From assembly GCA_026874595.1 (NCBI GenBank), contig CM049309.1, positions 28,585,033 to 28,649,032 of the forward strand: 64,000 nt of DNA, given 5' to 3'. Under the pieces are notes generated by a model that saw only the letters and a program-made list of their open reading frames with translations, was not told the origin of the DNA and searched no databases. Positions 35,810 to 49,470 of the stretch are shown piece after piece. The DNA comes from Sipunculus nudus (Eukaryota; Annelida; Sipuncula; Golfingiida; Sipunculidae). A program made the translations under genes and the position numbers. The stretch's first letter is position 1, and each line of letters starts with the position of its first letter.

Positions 35810-36600
35810 CGGGTCATGCATGCGGATTTTTTTACTCCAGCAGTGCCCCGTGGCTGTTAATCCACTACAGGGCAGTGGTTTAGGAGCCTTTTAATAGAGG
35901 ACAGCTGATGTTTTATTAAACACTAGACCAAAAGTCTGTCACTCAGTCAAAGTTTAAGAGCTTGCTCCTAAAACTGCCAATATGGGCCAACATGCAGGGC
36001 CTGAACTCTATAGGACCTGCTCCCAAAATTCCAAGAAACACAAGGCCACTTTAAAGTTTAAATAATCGACAATCTTTAAGTATTTAAATTGAAACCCCTT
36101 TTTTTGACAATTAATCTGCCAGAAAAGGGCTTATAGGTTTGCTCTCAACTTTATGATACTGCATTTGGGACCAATATGCAGGGTCTGCACTGAATAGAGC
36201 CTGTTCCCAAAATTACCAAAAACACAAGGCCACCAGAATTCTGAATTATCAAAAGTCATTAAGTTGGGAATAACCTCGTTTTGCTATATATTATCCTCCA
36301 AAAAGGGCTTAGACTTACAGTCTGTGACCGTGGCTGTTATGTCCCTGTAAACTGGTTATGTTAGGGCCACGGAAGCATTACCTGGTGATATAGCACAGGC
36401 GATTCCTAGAAGTACATGTATACGTATGGGCCAAGAAATTGTGACATAGGAGTATGATGCTTACATTTACATTTTTATACATATGTAAATTAAATATTGA
36501 CTGTCTGTGACCGTGGCCGTTAGGTACCCGTGATTGTGTGTGAGGCCAAGGGTACATTACGTGTTGGTATAGCACAGGTGATTCCTAGAAGCAATGTATA
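35810..36600 (-). repeat. Reversed copies of the ~220-bp repeat seen at 29.7-30.5 kb
   Basis: 36,325-36,480 and 36,500-36,600 read as the reverse of that unit (gaccgtggctgttatgtccc, gatatagcacaggcgattcc, tacgtatgggcc). 35,940-36,310 holds two copies of 'acacaaggccac..' about 190 bp apart. Confidence 0.65.
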
Positions 36601-36609
36601 CATATGTAA

Positions 36610-38123
36610 ATGAAAAGGAGACTTCGGAAAGCACTGTATAGAAAATCAGCTTTACACAGGAAATATAATCAATTCCCAACAAAATCAAATCGGGAAATAT
36701 ATAAAAAACAATGCAATCTAGTAACTAAAATACGAAGAGAGTCCATTAGGGACTATTTTCAGAAAAAAATGTACTTCAATTAGAGATTAAGATTTTTGGC
36801 CAACAGATAAACCTTTTATTGTAAATAAGTTAAATAAATGTGACAGCAATTTACAACTTATGGCCAACAGTGAATTAATAATTGATGAACAAGAGATTTA
36901 AAATGATTTTTATATTAATATTGCCAATGATTTTGGGTCTAAAATTGAAACAAATACAATCAATATGTTAGACGAAGGTTTTATTGATTACTCAGTAAGA
37001 AAGCATAGAAACCATCCTAGTGTACAAAAAATCATAGACCTCCAAATTAACAGTGGCATAAACAAGTTCCATTTTAAACATATGTGTAAATAAAATACAT
37101 AAATATACACAAAACTTAAATCATAAGAAGGTCACTCGTTACGATCGAATTCCAGCCAAAAATTTGACACTTAGTGCGGTCCAGTGGCCCCCCAAATATA
37201 TTACATTGTTAATACAACTTTATAAACGGGCTCCTTTCCGGATAGTCTTAAATGTGTTGAAGTAGTTCCTATTTACACACAAATCAGACCATATGACAAA
37301 AAAATAATTATTGGCCTATGAGTCTATTACCAAGAAACTCAAAGTTTTTGAAAAGATTATAAATGAACAGATGCAGGAATTTTTAAACTGTGTAGTAAGT
37401 CCGGAGATATCTGCATATAGAAAAGGACATTGAACAGACATTGTTCTATTATATCTTCCTGAAATTTTGGAAAAAATCATTAGATAAAAAACAGAAAGGA
37501 GCAGTTCTAATGGGCCTAAGTAAAGCTTTTGATTGTTCACCATTCGACTTATTGGTGGCAACACTGAAAGCATATGGTATGTCAGATATAAGCTCTTCTG
37601 CTTATAACTAATTATATAGGAAATAGGAAACAGAGAGTTAAAGTTGGGGGTAGTTGTAGCAAGTGGAGCAATATGGCAATATAGAAAATTAATTTTCACA
37701 GAAAATATATCCAACATCATCAAAAAAGGTTAAAAAATAACTGTATGCAAGACTGAGACTGAGAAAAGACTGAGAAAAAACATAGACTCAGACTGTTGTG
37801 ATACATTACTTAGATGTTATATACTGAGTCTCATGATGTACTGATGCACTGTATGGCACTTTACTCATACGAAAAATACAAAATTAATAGAAAAAATGCA
37901 GGAACGAGGTTTACAATATGTCTTTAAAGACTACACAAGCACATGTGATAACCTCCTGTTAAAATCAAATTTACCTTCGCTGGAAACGGCCAGAAGAAGA
38001 ACAGTGCACATAGCAGTGTTTAAAATACTTCATGGTCTAGGCCCAGTGTATCTAAATGAATAACTAGGCAAAACAATAATACATTATAATTTAAGAAATA
38101 GTTAAAAAAACTTCTACTACAGT
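36610..38123 (+). pseudogene. LINE reverse transcriptase, N-terminal and central part, degenerate
   Basis: Readable blocks in shifting frames include the linker (VTKIRRESIRDYFQKKM), the palm entry (FEKIINEQMQEF near 37,350), AYRKGH near 37,415, the catalytic-region block GLSKAFDC followed by LLVATLKAYGM near 37,510-37,580, and the thumb region ERGLQYVFKDYTSTCDNLLL followed by NLPSLETARRRTVHI near 37,905-38,010. These match the reverse transcriptase of CR1/Jockey-like LINEs. Many stops and frameshifts show it is dead. The FADD-like active-site block is not recognisable. Confidence 0.8.
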
Positions 38124-38126
38124 ATA

Positions 38127-40906
38127 ACAAGGCCTACAGGCCTAATGCGAACCTGTGCATATGGATATACACCAGGTATAACGCTTCAGTGCTGAACCAC
38201 TACTTTTCATATATATGAACAATGCAAGTACTAAACATTTTGAACAAGAAACAATACACAAACATCACTGCTGAAATTCTGGCATGGGTGCACACAACAC
38301 AAAAATTATTGTAGGTGGCACCACCAGTCTTGTATACAACAAAGCTATTTGACATGTACACATATGCCCAATTTCAGACTGATATATCAAATTCTGTAGA
38401 ATTAAGCAGGCAAATACACTTTGCAAAAGTCATTGTAGACAGCGACACCTGTCTTGTGAACAAGAAAGCCATAAAAACACATTGACAGGTCAGAATATCA
38501 GGCCAATACATCAAACTTACCTTGAGTCTGATGCACGGGGCTGACCAGGCTTAGGTGAGAAAGGCTGTTGCCCCGAGTGTACTGTGACAAATTACTGGCT
38601 CAGGCTACTGCACTGAGTGAACTCTTGACCTGCACCTGGCTAGACTGAGTGAATTTTTTACCTTTACCTGGCTGCACTGAGTGAACTCTTGACCTGTTGC
38701 ATAATCTGAAACAGTTGGCAATCTGCCAAAGCTATAAATAAATCCAGGCTGACATTTTGCCTATTGCCAAATCTGAAATAGTAGCCACACAATTGCATAA
38801 GCTCACAGATTGGCTCCATATGCAACCCTGAGGGGCATGACACCCATGAGGTGATCACATGATACTCATGAGGTGATCACATGCTACCCATGAGATGATC
38901 ACATGCTGCCCATGAGGTGATCACATGCCTTGTGCTTGGCTGCACTGACTGAACTGTTGACCTATATTTGGCTGCACTGAATGAACTCTTGATCTGTTGC
39001 CAAATCTGAAACAGTTGGCAGTTTCTCAACCTATTCAAGAAACGTACACAATCTTGGCCTGTTATGTAACTCTGCTAAACTTTATCCAACACAAACCATT
39101 TGAACAAACTTGAGAGGGCTCGCCTCTGGGATCATTTCTGTAAAATTTGGACAATTTGGTTGGACTGTTTACAAGAAGAAGACTTTTACAAGTTTTTTTC
39201 AGCTTTTTCCTTGTAAAATCTAAGTAAATGCAGATAGCAAAAATAAGATGAATCCATCAACATTTGATATGTGACAGATAATTGCATAACATATTGGGAT
39301 GGTAGCTCCTGCTATTCCTGAGAAATTATGAGTTAGTGTACAGATGATATGTAATATCATAAATCTACATTTTTTAAAAGCTTTTAAAAACATTCTTGTC
39401 AATATTTTCCATAGATAACCTGAAATCTAAATGTCAAGAGGCATGATGTAATGGATGCTGATAAACTGGTGCTAGGCTAGATGAATCTGCTTCACACAGC
39501 AAACATATTTGGTAAAATGACTCAATTCAATCTTTATAATTCAGCCAAATTCATTTTTTGGGACCATAAAAGAAAATTATTTTAAGAATGATTCAGGGAA
39601 TTATTCTTGCAAAATATTAAACAAACTGGCCTCAGTATCATCATCAGTCGAAAAAGGTTTTGTAGGTTTATAACTCATATGGGAAAATACAACAAAATGG
39701 CAAAGTTCAGCTTCCCATAACTCAGCCAAAAATCATTGAATCAAAACCATTTGAACAAACTTGAATTATCAACATCTAAGGATAATTAATGTGTGAGATT
39801 TAAGAATTTGGCCCAGTGTTTTTTTAGAAGATTTTTGTAGCCACTTAGCTAACATGGGCTGTTATGGCATATGACTAAATTCAGCTTCCCATAACTCGGC
39901 CAAAAGTCACTGAACTGAGACCATTTGAACAAACTTGAATTATCAACATCACAGGATAATTAATGTGTGAGATTTAAGAATTTGGCCCAGTGGTTGTTGA
40001 GAAGAAGATTTTTGTAGCCTCTTAGCTAACATGAGCTGTTATGGCATATGACTAAATTCAGCTCCCCATAACTCAGCCAAAAGTCACTGAACTGAGACCA
40101 TTTGAACAAACTTGAATTATCAACATCTAAGGATAATTAATGTGTGAGATTTAAGAATTTGGCCCAGTGGTTTTTGAGAAGAAGATTTTTGTAGCCACTT
40201 AGCTAAAATGGGCTGTTATGGCATATGACTAAATTCAGCTTCCCATAACTTAGCCAAAAGTCACTGAACTGAGACCATTTGAACAAACCTCAGAAAGCAC
40301 TACCCTAGGATCATTTCTGTGCGATATTAAACAATTTGGCCATTTCGTTTCAGAGAAGAAGTTATTTGTAGCTGTCAGTGTGATACGGGCACTGATGACC
40401 CCGTACAAAAAAGGCCGATGCAGGTGGCGCCACCAATACCTCAATTTCAGATATGACTCATGTGACCAACATTGGCATAAAATTTGGTGATGATAGCTCC
40501 AGCCGTTTCTGAGATTTAAATTTTAATATGCTTTTTTGCACAGTTAACAAAGTTCAACCTCCTGTAACTCAGCCAAAAATCTCCGAACTGGAACCATTCG
40601 AATAAACTTGAGAAAGATTGTTCCAGGGATCATTTCTGTGAAATATTGGACAATTTGGCTGGACAGTTTCAGAGAAGAAGATTTTTTAAGTTTTTTTAGC
40701 TTTTTCCCTATTAAATCTAAGAAAATGCAGTTAGAAAAAAAATAAACAAAATCCTATATAGTTTTTTGGATGACTGAATATTTGCAAAAAATTTGGTGAT
40801 GCTAGCTCCTGCCGTTTTTGAGATAGCTATGGTTAACGTACAGACGACGCATGACGCACGACGGACGACGCCGCACCATCGCATAAGCTCACAGGTTCGC
40901 CAAAAA
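38127..40906 (-). mobile_element. HB3: complete, uninterrupted HB element inside the LINE
   Basis: Starts ACAAGGCCTACAGGCCTAAT, then GCGAACCTGTG. Ends CACAGGTTCGC (40,890-40,900) then CAAAAA. At 2.78 kb it is the reference for the empty sites of the MITE, HA and HD in the other HB copies. The interior has tandem pieces at 39,650-40,320 ('cccataactcagccaaaagtcactgaa' four times) and GGTGGCGCCACC at 40,423. Confidence 0.88.
38845..38932. repeat. 22-bp minisatellite, four units
   Basis: Four units of CATGAGGTGATCACATGCTACC with few changes, each containing TGATCA. Found only in HB3, not in the other HB copies. Confidence 0.85.
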
Positions 40907-41043
40907 CACAGAAGTATGGGGCATCAGGACTCTTCAACATCATGGTGTGAAAGAGTGGAACTCTGTGTCTGAAGAATTCAAGGCTTCAACGGAACTCAAT
41001 ACATTTAAAAGATTCTGTATAAATTATTGTCTTAATCATTTTT
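40906..41043 (+). pseudogene. LINE reverse transcriptase C-terminus (second half of split copy)
   Basis: Immediately after the HB3 end the frame GVKEWNSVSEEFKASTELNT then FKRFCINYCLNHF and a stop reads as the standard LINE C-terminus (W-N-x-[LV]-p-x-x-[IF]-K ... FK). Removing HB3 brings it next to the thumb-region remnant ending at 38,123. Confidence 0.75.
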
Positions 41044-41343
41044 AACCTTTATCACACCCCAGTGGTTATATTATTATGTATACTATTTTAACTGAATCAT
41101 CATTTTTTTTATCATTTTATGATTGTACTGTCATTTTAAAACCAGTATCACCATACAATGAACAAAAATGATGGACTGATACTACAGTGGAATGTGTAAA
41201 CACCATACATTTTATCTTGTATCTTGACTCTTATGTTTTATTGTAATGGTTTTCATAACATATCTTATGTATATAGTCAGTGACAGAAGCTCTGTGAGCT
41301 TATTTAAATATGTTGATCATAGAAAACTGACTTTAGATAAAAC

Positions 41344-41365
41344 TTATCTTATCTTATCTTATCTT
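41344..41365 (+). repeat. LINE 3' tail (TTATC)4
   Basis: Short pentamer tail ending the LINE, as is common for this type of retrotransposon. Confidence 0.7.
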
Positions 41366-42944
41366 TCTATTTTGCTTATATGAATGTGGTTAAACTCGTT
41401 TGGAACTTTAAGTGACTTTTAGTATAAATGTTATTATTATTATTATTATTATAATATATATAAATATATATATATATATAAATATATATATATGTAAATA
41501 ATCTCAGAACGTAAAATGTCAGAGCTTTTTCATTGGTCTTTTCATTTTATTGGCTAAACCCTATTATACATGACAGATTTAACAAAAACAATTTATTATT
41601 ATTAGATTTTCTCTCATTTCATGGATTTTCTCTTTCGGTTGTAACAAGGTATTATGTTTTAATTTATTTTATAATTTAAAAAAATTATCACAAGTTATAT
41701 ACCGGTACTAGGAATAAATATTTCAATGTAATATGATTAGTAAAGAGTAATTATTTCCATAGTATATAAATTTTATACTCACATTATATATTATTTTATT
41801 AATATCTATTTAAAAAAATCCAATTAAAAAATAATTATTGCTGTTATCAAATATTGTATAGAAAGTATTTATTTTAACAATTAATATTTTTATTATAGCG
41901 ATAGTTAATAAAAAAAATTCCTTGAATAAAATTCACCCAATGTTTGCAAGCCTATAATTTCCTTTCATGTGGAATAAAAAAAAATTATGGGCAAATTATT
42001 GTCCATTTAACCAAAATTGAATGAGGAGTATAAGACAAGCAGGCAGCCACACACAAATACGCACAAACAAAAAGTAAAGCTTCCAAAAATAACATCGTTT
42101 TACTGTTCATGGAATAAGGTGGATTGCATTGCCCGTTATAAAATGGTATGGACTGCATTTGTTATGTGCGTATGGTAACGCTTGATCGTGGCTGCAAGCT
42201 AAGGCTCTTAACCCAAAACCAGGCCTGCTTCGTACCTCAGACATACGGTAATGTCTACATCAGTTCGTATCCTTCATTAGTTCGCACACTATAAATTTCC
42301 TGAAACATATTTTTCTATAATATATATATGAATTCGTACACCAACATACTGTGCCGATATTAGCTATTGCCAGTGACCATCGCCGGTCTGTATGAACCAT
42401 AATTGTTGCTATGATTAAAACGGCTTTGCATGCGGAGATGAATCAAATGTTGATGCTGTTCATCTGATAACAACACATCTTTATGTCATAGTGCGTGGCA
42501 GTAACATGATAATTTATCGGAACAATTTTATCAGATTTGCGACTTCATGTTTGTAAATAGGAAAAACTGTCACTTAACTGATACCAATGGGCCATCTTTG
42601 CTTCAGACTGTTACAACATGAATGTGATTTGAACAATAGAACTCAAGGTAAAAAAATGTGATTTAATAGATAATATTTTGTTTACTTAATAATAGAATAA
42701 GAAGGATTTGTAAGTGGGACAAAAATCACATTAGCTGATGATCATATACTAGCAATCCACTCGGGACAAATCTCACACGGACCACTGATCACAGGCATGA
42801 CCTGGTGCTATAACACATCAAAGGTTAAATGGAGATCATCAGTGCTTTGAACCGCAGCTACAAAGGTTATACCGCTGTCTTCAAGAGTTTTTATTTGATA
42901 AATCCCGCTAATGTCCGTGAAAGCATTTATTTTTTCCCCGCTGT
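41366..42944. other. AT-rich stretch with microsatellite
   Basis: (ATT)n and (AT)n at 41,432-41,495; otherwise plain DNA with no recognised repeat or gene apart from the short block 42,190-42,230 shared with 28.57 kb. Confidence 0.5.
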
Positions 42945-43283
42945 ATGAATCTTATTAAAATCTCCCAAATAAAACTACCCCCTATTGCGTTAGCAACTGT
43001 GGCCATTTGGTTAGAGGCGCATGAACAATTAACTCTCATGAAGTGGATTGTTTCATGCAAACATGTTTTGGATATTTTGTGTAATTATGGGTTATCTCGC
43101 TTTGGCTTTAGCTGTATCTTTGTATATGTTGATAGGAGAGTTGGACAGTCATTGTGTCATGAGACAAATAGGGAATTTAACAGGGTTACCCATTGTTCCA
43201 GGACGAGTTATGCCATGGTAGCAATAGTATTCTTCCTAGCCTATATGGTATTCAGCGTGCTCATGAATATAGATGAGCCTTAG
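42945..43283 (+). other. Unrecognised 112-codon open frame
   Basis: An ATG-started frame of 112 codons with two hydrophobic stretches near the end (MVAIVFFLAYMVFSVL). It lies outside the recognised repeats. No family pattern is seen, no splice context was found, and a 17-bp motif (atgaatataGATGAGCC) is repeated just after it. It could be part of the retroelement-like sequence that follows, or chance. Confidence 0.2.
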
Positions 43284-43379
43284 TAGCAAAGTGGTCCCTG
43301 CCATATGAGACTTATGAATATGGATGAGCCTTGCGGGTGAAAGGAATTTACAGAATGGTCATTCAGTCTCCACTGTCCA

Positions 43380-43870
43380 GAAGCTAGCCAGCCCCAAGTT
43401 GGGGACAGTTCCACCAGTCAGGGTCCAGTGCTATCAGTCCGGATCCAGTGCCACAAGTCAGGGACCAGTGTTGCCACTTAAGGACGTCTAGATACTGTTG
43501 CACTGGACTCTGTGTAAAACTAAAGTTGTTCTTCTGTGTGCAGCTAGTGGATTTTATATGGACTATATTCTTGTTCTTGTAAGGCATAACAGGCTGGGAA
43601 CCCTATCTGGTAGGTCGTTTTGAATTCTGTAATTTTCTGTTAATATTTTCTTTGTTGCCTAGCCACTGCCTTGAGTTTTGTTGTGTACCTGAGTGCCAAT
43701 ACAATGAGTGCACCATCAAAAAACCACCTCTATTTTACCATTTTGAACCAAAGCAACCTTGTCCTTCACTTGGCAACTTAGGGCAGTATTTTTCCCTAAG
43801 GCACATGTTAGGGGCAACTTATATCTGGTGAAATGGATTGGTGCCAAGACCAGGTAGCTTTAAGGTAAAA
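43380..43870 (+). other. Possible LTR-like sequence of unknown class
   Basis: A stretch with short direct repeats (CAGTCAGGGTCCAGTG, CAGTCCGGATCCAGTG and CAAGTCAGGGACCAGTG at 43,417-43,470), then a leader-like region ending in 'tctggtaggtcg' and a possible ATG at 43,704. The texture resembles an LTR and leader of a retrotransposon, but no second LTR, primer binding site or coding sequence could be confirmed. Confidence 0.2.
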
Positions 43871-44440
43871 ACAAGTGACCCATGGGTCATGACACTCAGA
43901 CAACTGACACTTTGATAATGTTGATAATATGTCCTTGCACAGACAACTAATTAAGATAGGAGGCATCATTGTTCAAGCATATTAGCTTAAGTTCATCAAG
44001 ACCCATAAAAACAAATTTGATGTCAATCCAACCAACCTTTCATGAGGAATCTGGCAATTTGTGTGTATTTTGCATTATTTCTGGAATGCTCAAACATACC
44101 CCAAAACTCTGAGAATATAGGTCACTGTGACCCAATTTCAGGTTTCTGGGGGGAACTTGTAAGGAACTCTCAGGATGTCAAGTTACAAGATTCTGGGCCC
44201 CATGGTTATGATATGTGCCCTACTTTGGTATCAAATTTTCAATTATTCTGAGGGGTGCTTATAAGCCCCATAGCTCAGAAAATATGATTAACAGAGACCT
44301 TAATTCACGTTTCTGAGGAGACTTTTACAGATCTCCCTGGATGTCAAGTTTAAAGATACTAGGACCAATGGTTACAATTTGAGACCTGTTAAGGGATGAC
44401 CGCATCTTTGAAGGTCTCATAAATAGGCCCAGCAAAAAAA
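43871..44440 (-). mobile_element. HC6: HC-family element, 5' end missing
   Basis: Starts ACAAG then the perfect hairpin TGACCCATGGGTCA, then TGACACTCAGACAACTGAC. It follows HC1 until about 44,440, where it passes into an AT microsatellite. The TAAAAA end is absent. Confidence 0.7.
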
Positions 44441-44444
44441 ATGT

Positions 44445-44451
<7 letters not shown>

Positions 44452-44498
<47 letters not shown>
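44452..44498. repeat. (AT)n microsatellite
   Basis: About 23 AT dinucleotides in a row. Confidence 0.95.
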
Positions 44499-44529
44499 TT
44501 AAATATGTATTTTTTATATTTTATAAAAT

Positions 44530-45302
44530 GTATACAGTTGAAATATAAATTATATCCCCAGTCAACAGATGGAAGGACTTGGTTGTGGTGGTCGGGGGGG
44601 GGGGGGGGGGGTGGTTAGTGGAATGATGGGATTAAAGTTTAACATATGCAATAATACTCAACTGAATATATTAGTTGCTTTCAAATTTCAGACTTTAATA
44701 GCTTAAATCCATACACATACAGCATATGAAAGTTATTTCAACAGTGCTTATAGGAAAAATTTCATAATTAATATATATTTAAGGATAACAGAGAGATGAT
44801 GGACAGACAAACTGATCACTTTATGTTTCATTCTCCTGAGGAAAGAATATGTTTCAATCAGATCTTTATTTTTTCTAATCCAATTATTTTTTTTCCAATA
44901 GATTTAACACATTTTCAATTAGAAACTATTTTCCCAGTGCACAGGTGCAAAGGAATCAATGGCAGCTGGGGGGGGGGGGGGGGAATGGTTGGATTAACAA
45001 CACTTCTGCATATACATACAGGGCAAACAAAGCCTGATCTTCAATTCTGCTGTGGCAGGAAAATAATGAACAAATGTTTGAATTAGATCCTCGTTTTATT
45101 ATCAAATCATTTTTTTTATTTTAAGTTTAAATTTTTATACATTTCCAATATAATCTATATATCTATATAAAAGTTAATTCATAATTCTAAATTGCATCAT
45201 CATAAATCTCAATCAGATAACACCACATCATGCATACAAATATATATTTATTTTTTGCAATAAAAATAAATCTTTTAAATTTGTAAAACAATATATATAT
45301 AA
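44530..45302. repeat. HC-L-like fragments with G-homopolymers
   Basis: G runs at about 44,596-44,612 and 44,970-44,983. 44,660-44,770 resembles 54,240-54,350. No gene recognised. Confidence 0.45.
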
Positions 45303-48300
45303 ACAAGGCCTACAGGCCTAATGCAAACCTGTGCATTGGGAAATACACCAGGTATATTGCTTCAATGCTGGACCATTACTTTTCATGTATATGAACAATG
45401 CAAGTTAAACATTTTGAATAAGAAAAAATTACACAAACATCACTGCTGAAATTCTGGCATGGGTGCACACAACACAAACATGATTGTAGCTGGCACCATC
45501 AGTCTTGTATACAACAAAGCTATCAGAGATATACACATATATGCCAATTTTCAGACTGATATATCAAACCCCTCCTGAGAAATAAGCAGGGACACACATT
45601 GTGCAAATATTATTGTAGGTGGCACCACCAGTCTTGTATACGACAAAGCTATTCGATATGTATAAATATGCCCAATTTCAGGCTGATATATCAAATTCCT
45701 CTCTAGAAATAAGCAGGTACATACACTTTGCAAAAGTCAATGTACGTGGCAACACCTGTCTTGTGAATGAGAATACCATCAAAGACGCATAGACAGGTCA
45801 AAATATCAGTCCAATACATCAAACTTCCCCATAGTTTGATACACTGGGCTGACAAGGCTTAGGTGAGTAAGGCAGTTGCCCTCGAGTGACCTGTGACAAA
45901 TTGCTGTCTCAGGCTACTGCACTGAGTGAACTCTTGACCTGCACCTGGCTAGACTGAGTGAACTTTTGACCTGTACCTGACTGCACTGAGTAAACTCTTG
46001 ACCTGTTGCATAATCTGACACAGTTGACAGTCTGCCAAAGCTATAAATAGATTCAGGCTGAACTTTGGTGCCAAATATGATGCAGTGAGCAGTCTGCCAA
46101 AGCTAAAAATAAAATGCAGCTACTGCACTGAGTGAACTCTTGACCTATACCTTGCTGCACTTCTTCCACATCCTGGCACTGTGCCAAAACTATTTATAGA
46201 GCTGACATCATCTTCGCTAATGGCCAACATCAAGGCACTGTCAATCTGCCAATGGTAGACCAAGTGCTGCCATCTGAACAGTGGTCCCTTCTTGAAATAA
46301 CTTTGAAAATTATTTTCCCAATACAAAATGCTTTTCAGCTGACTTTTTATAAAAATAAATCAGGAATATAAAAAAAATTATTGCAGATGCATACTGAATG
46401 CAAAATTAAAATACAGATATATCTCATTGATGGCAAATTCTTGAATTAAGTTGAGTAGGGATACCAATAATTTATAATCCACATACAGTTGTCTTTATAT
46501 AGCCACAGAGAGCTGAATATCCATGATTGTAACTTTGCCTGGTATGATGAATAACTTAAATCATTAATCTAAATTTTTTAAAAGCTTTTAAAAAAACTTT
46601 CTTGTCAATATTAACCAAATATAACCTGAAATCTAAATGTCTAGTGGCATGATGTAATAGATGCTGATAAACTGGTGCCAGGTTAGATGTAACAGCATCA
46701 CACAGCTAACATATATGGTAAAATGACTCAATTCAATCTCCATAATTCAGCAAAAATTATTCATGTGGAACCATTAATGACAATTATTATAAGAATTATT
46801 GTAGGAATTATTCTTGTAAAATATTTAACAAACTGGCTTCAGTAGCATCAGTCGAAAAATGTTTCGCAGGTTTATAACTCATATAGGAAGATACAGCATA
46901 CTGGCTAAGTTCAGCTTCCCATAACTCAGCAAAAAAGCACTGAACCAAAACCATTTGAACAAATTTGAATTATCAACATCTGAGGATAATTAATGTGTGA
47001 GATTTAAGAAATTGGCCCAGTAGTTTTTGAGAAGATCTTTGTAGCCACTGAACTAAAATGGGCTGTTATGGCATATGACTAAATTCAGCTTCCCATAACT
47101 TAGCCAAACATCACTTAAAAGAGACCATTTGAACAAACTTCAGAAAGCACTACCCTAGGATCATTTCTGTGCGATATTAAACATTTTGGCCATATGGTTT
47201 CAGAGAAGTTTTTTGTAGCCCTTAGTGTGATACAGGCACTGATGGCCCTGTACAAAAAAGGCCGATGCAGGTGGCGCCACCAATACCTCAATTTCAGATA
47301 TGACCTATGTGACCAACATTGGCATAAAATTTGGTGATGATAGCTACAGCCGTTTCTGAGATTTAAATTTTAATATGCTTTTTTGCACAGTTAACAAAGT
47401 TCAACCTCCTGTATCTCGGCAAAAAATCTCCAAACTGGAACCATTCGAACAAACTTGTTAAAGATTTTTCCAGGGATCATTTCTGTGAAATATTGGACAA
47501 TTTGGCTGGACAGTTTTGGAGAAGAAGATTTTTAAAGCTTTTTTAGCTTTTTCCCTATAAAATCTTAGAAAATGCAGTTAGAAAACAAGGGACCTATGGG
47601 TCACGGCGCTCAGCTGTTATATATGATAAAAAAATATGATTTAGAAATGAGGCACATGCTGGTTTTGTGTGGTAATAAGTATAAGCTGTATTATGAGTTG
47701 TTGTTGTAAAGCTTATGTATGATTTTGATAGTACCTTTGGAGACAGAGAAGAGAATTGATTTCATTTATTTTATTAACAAATGGAGTACTATTGTCACAC
47801 AGATTTTGACTTGGCCATATAACTTATAAGCAGAACATATAATATAAGAGTTTAACTATTTATTAAAAAAATTACAAATATTGTCCCAGATATAATTTTT
47901 ATTAAAAATAATAAGAGAATCGTATGATTTTTAAAATGAAATATAACTGAAATGATTATTAAAATAATATTAAAGAATATATTCATGAATGCATTCATGA
48001 ATACATTTGGAAAGTATTTGCACTGGTATTCATATACTTTCATTTTTTCCTGAATTCCCATTCTTTATGCAAGAAATTTTATAATGGAGTACATATTCAT
48101 ATTCGTATTTAAATACAATTGCAAAGTATTCCCACCATGTCTGGTATTTATTCAGTTTTCACCAAACAATGGTGTTGAGAATCCAGAATGTACAAAATTC
48201 ACACATTTAAATAATGATCAAAAGTACCTGGTTTTATGGCTTTTATTTATATTTAAAAAAAAATAAATGTGATATATTTATTTTGGACTAATTTCATATC

Positions 48301-49470
48301 AATGTACACACTAGACACAGTAGGAATCTAGATTAATATTATCAACTGCATCTTTGTCTATCATTAATTTCCTTCATATGATCCCTAATGATTAGTAATG
48401 AATAATATGATTTACTTTTTTATTATTAAAATTGAACTGAAAAATGCCATAGGTGACTGCATGGTGTTATTTGGAATACGTGACATTCTATCCATCAATA
48501 CAAGATTCTTATATCATCAGTAACTGCAAGTTATTTCCCTATTAATATAAACTAACAAATTCCTTTTCTATTTTTCTTTAATTTGTTATTAAAAACCAAT
48601 AAAAATTGATTAATTTATTGTTATGTTGTTGGTTAAAACTACTTGATGAGTTGGGTTGGACACCTGGATCAACTGTGGCTGGCCATAAGCTGCCTTGCTG
48701 CCCCGGTATCTGCCTCGCCTCAAGCGTGCATAATTTGCTGAAAGTTCAACAAGGTCAACATACAGGTGACTCAAGAGTGGCTGGAGAGAGCCAAGGTCTG
48801 ACATGGTCTCATAAAAACATTAATAAAAGCTACAATTTTTGGCCAATTTCTTTCAGCTTTCTAAACTAAAAAGCTGAAATCCTTGTGTGTGCATGATATG
48901 AAAATTATATAAACAGAGCTCACATTAAACAAAAGTGAAATGGTCAAAGTTGGGCAAAATTTAAGGTACTAATTTTATATTTATACTAATAACTTATAAA
49001 ATTTAAAAAATTCAGAACTAATTTTGGGTATTCAATTGAATCTTGATTAAATAATCTTACATCCCTGACAAAAAATCTCTAGCTTCAGCAATCCCCTTGT
49101 TAAGGGAGTAAATATATTTCTTGATTTTTTACAAAGTGCATTATGTTTGGGCCCATAACTTAAAACAATTACGCAATACTGACATCATTTCTGGAATTTG
49201 CACAGAGAATGTATTGAAAAACATGTATATTATATATGATTAAAGTCAGATCAGTGGTTTTTATATTAGGCAGTATTGAAGTGTAATAATGGGTTTTTAA
49301 TTGAAAAATGAAGTTTTTCATTAATATCTCAAAGGTATTAAGTCCTAGTGACCAAATTCTTGGCATGGTAGGGAATTTTAGAGACATCTAATTGTATGCC
49401 AAATTTTAGGAACTGAGAGCTTAAGCTGGGGAGCTGAGCTCTTGCAAACTGCATAACACTAGCCTGATGT

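Larger units (their letters stand above)
36600..41365 (+). mobile_element. Decayed non-LTR retrotransposon (LINE), split by HB3
   Basis: Reverse transcriptase remnants appear in order on the plus strand over 36,610-38,120. The final residues of the protein lie at 40,950-41,034, followed by a 3' untranslated tail ending in four TTATC units (41,344-41,365), a typical LINE tail. The gap between the two coding parts is exactly the HB3 element. The 5' end is missing: the left boundary abuts a copy of the ~220-bp tandem repeat at about 36,600. Confidence 0.8.
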
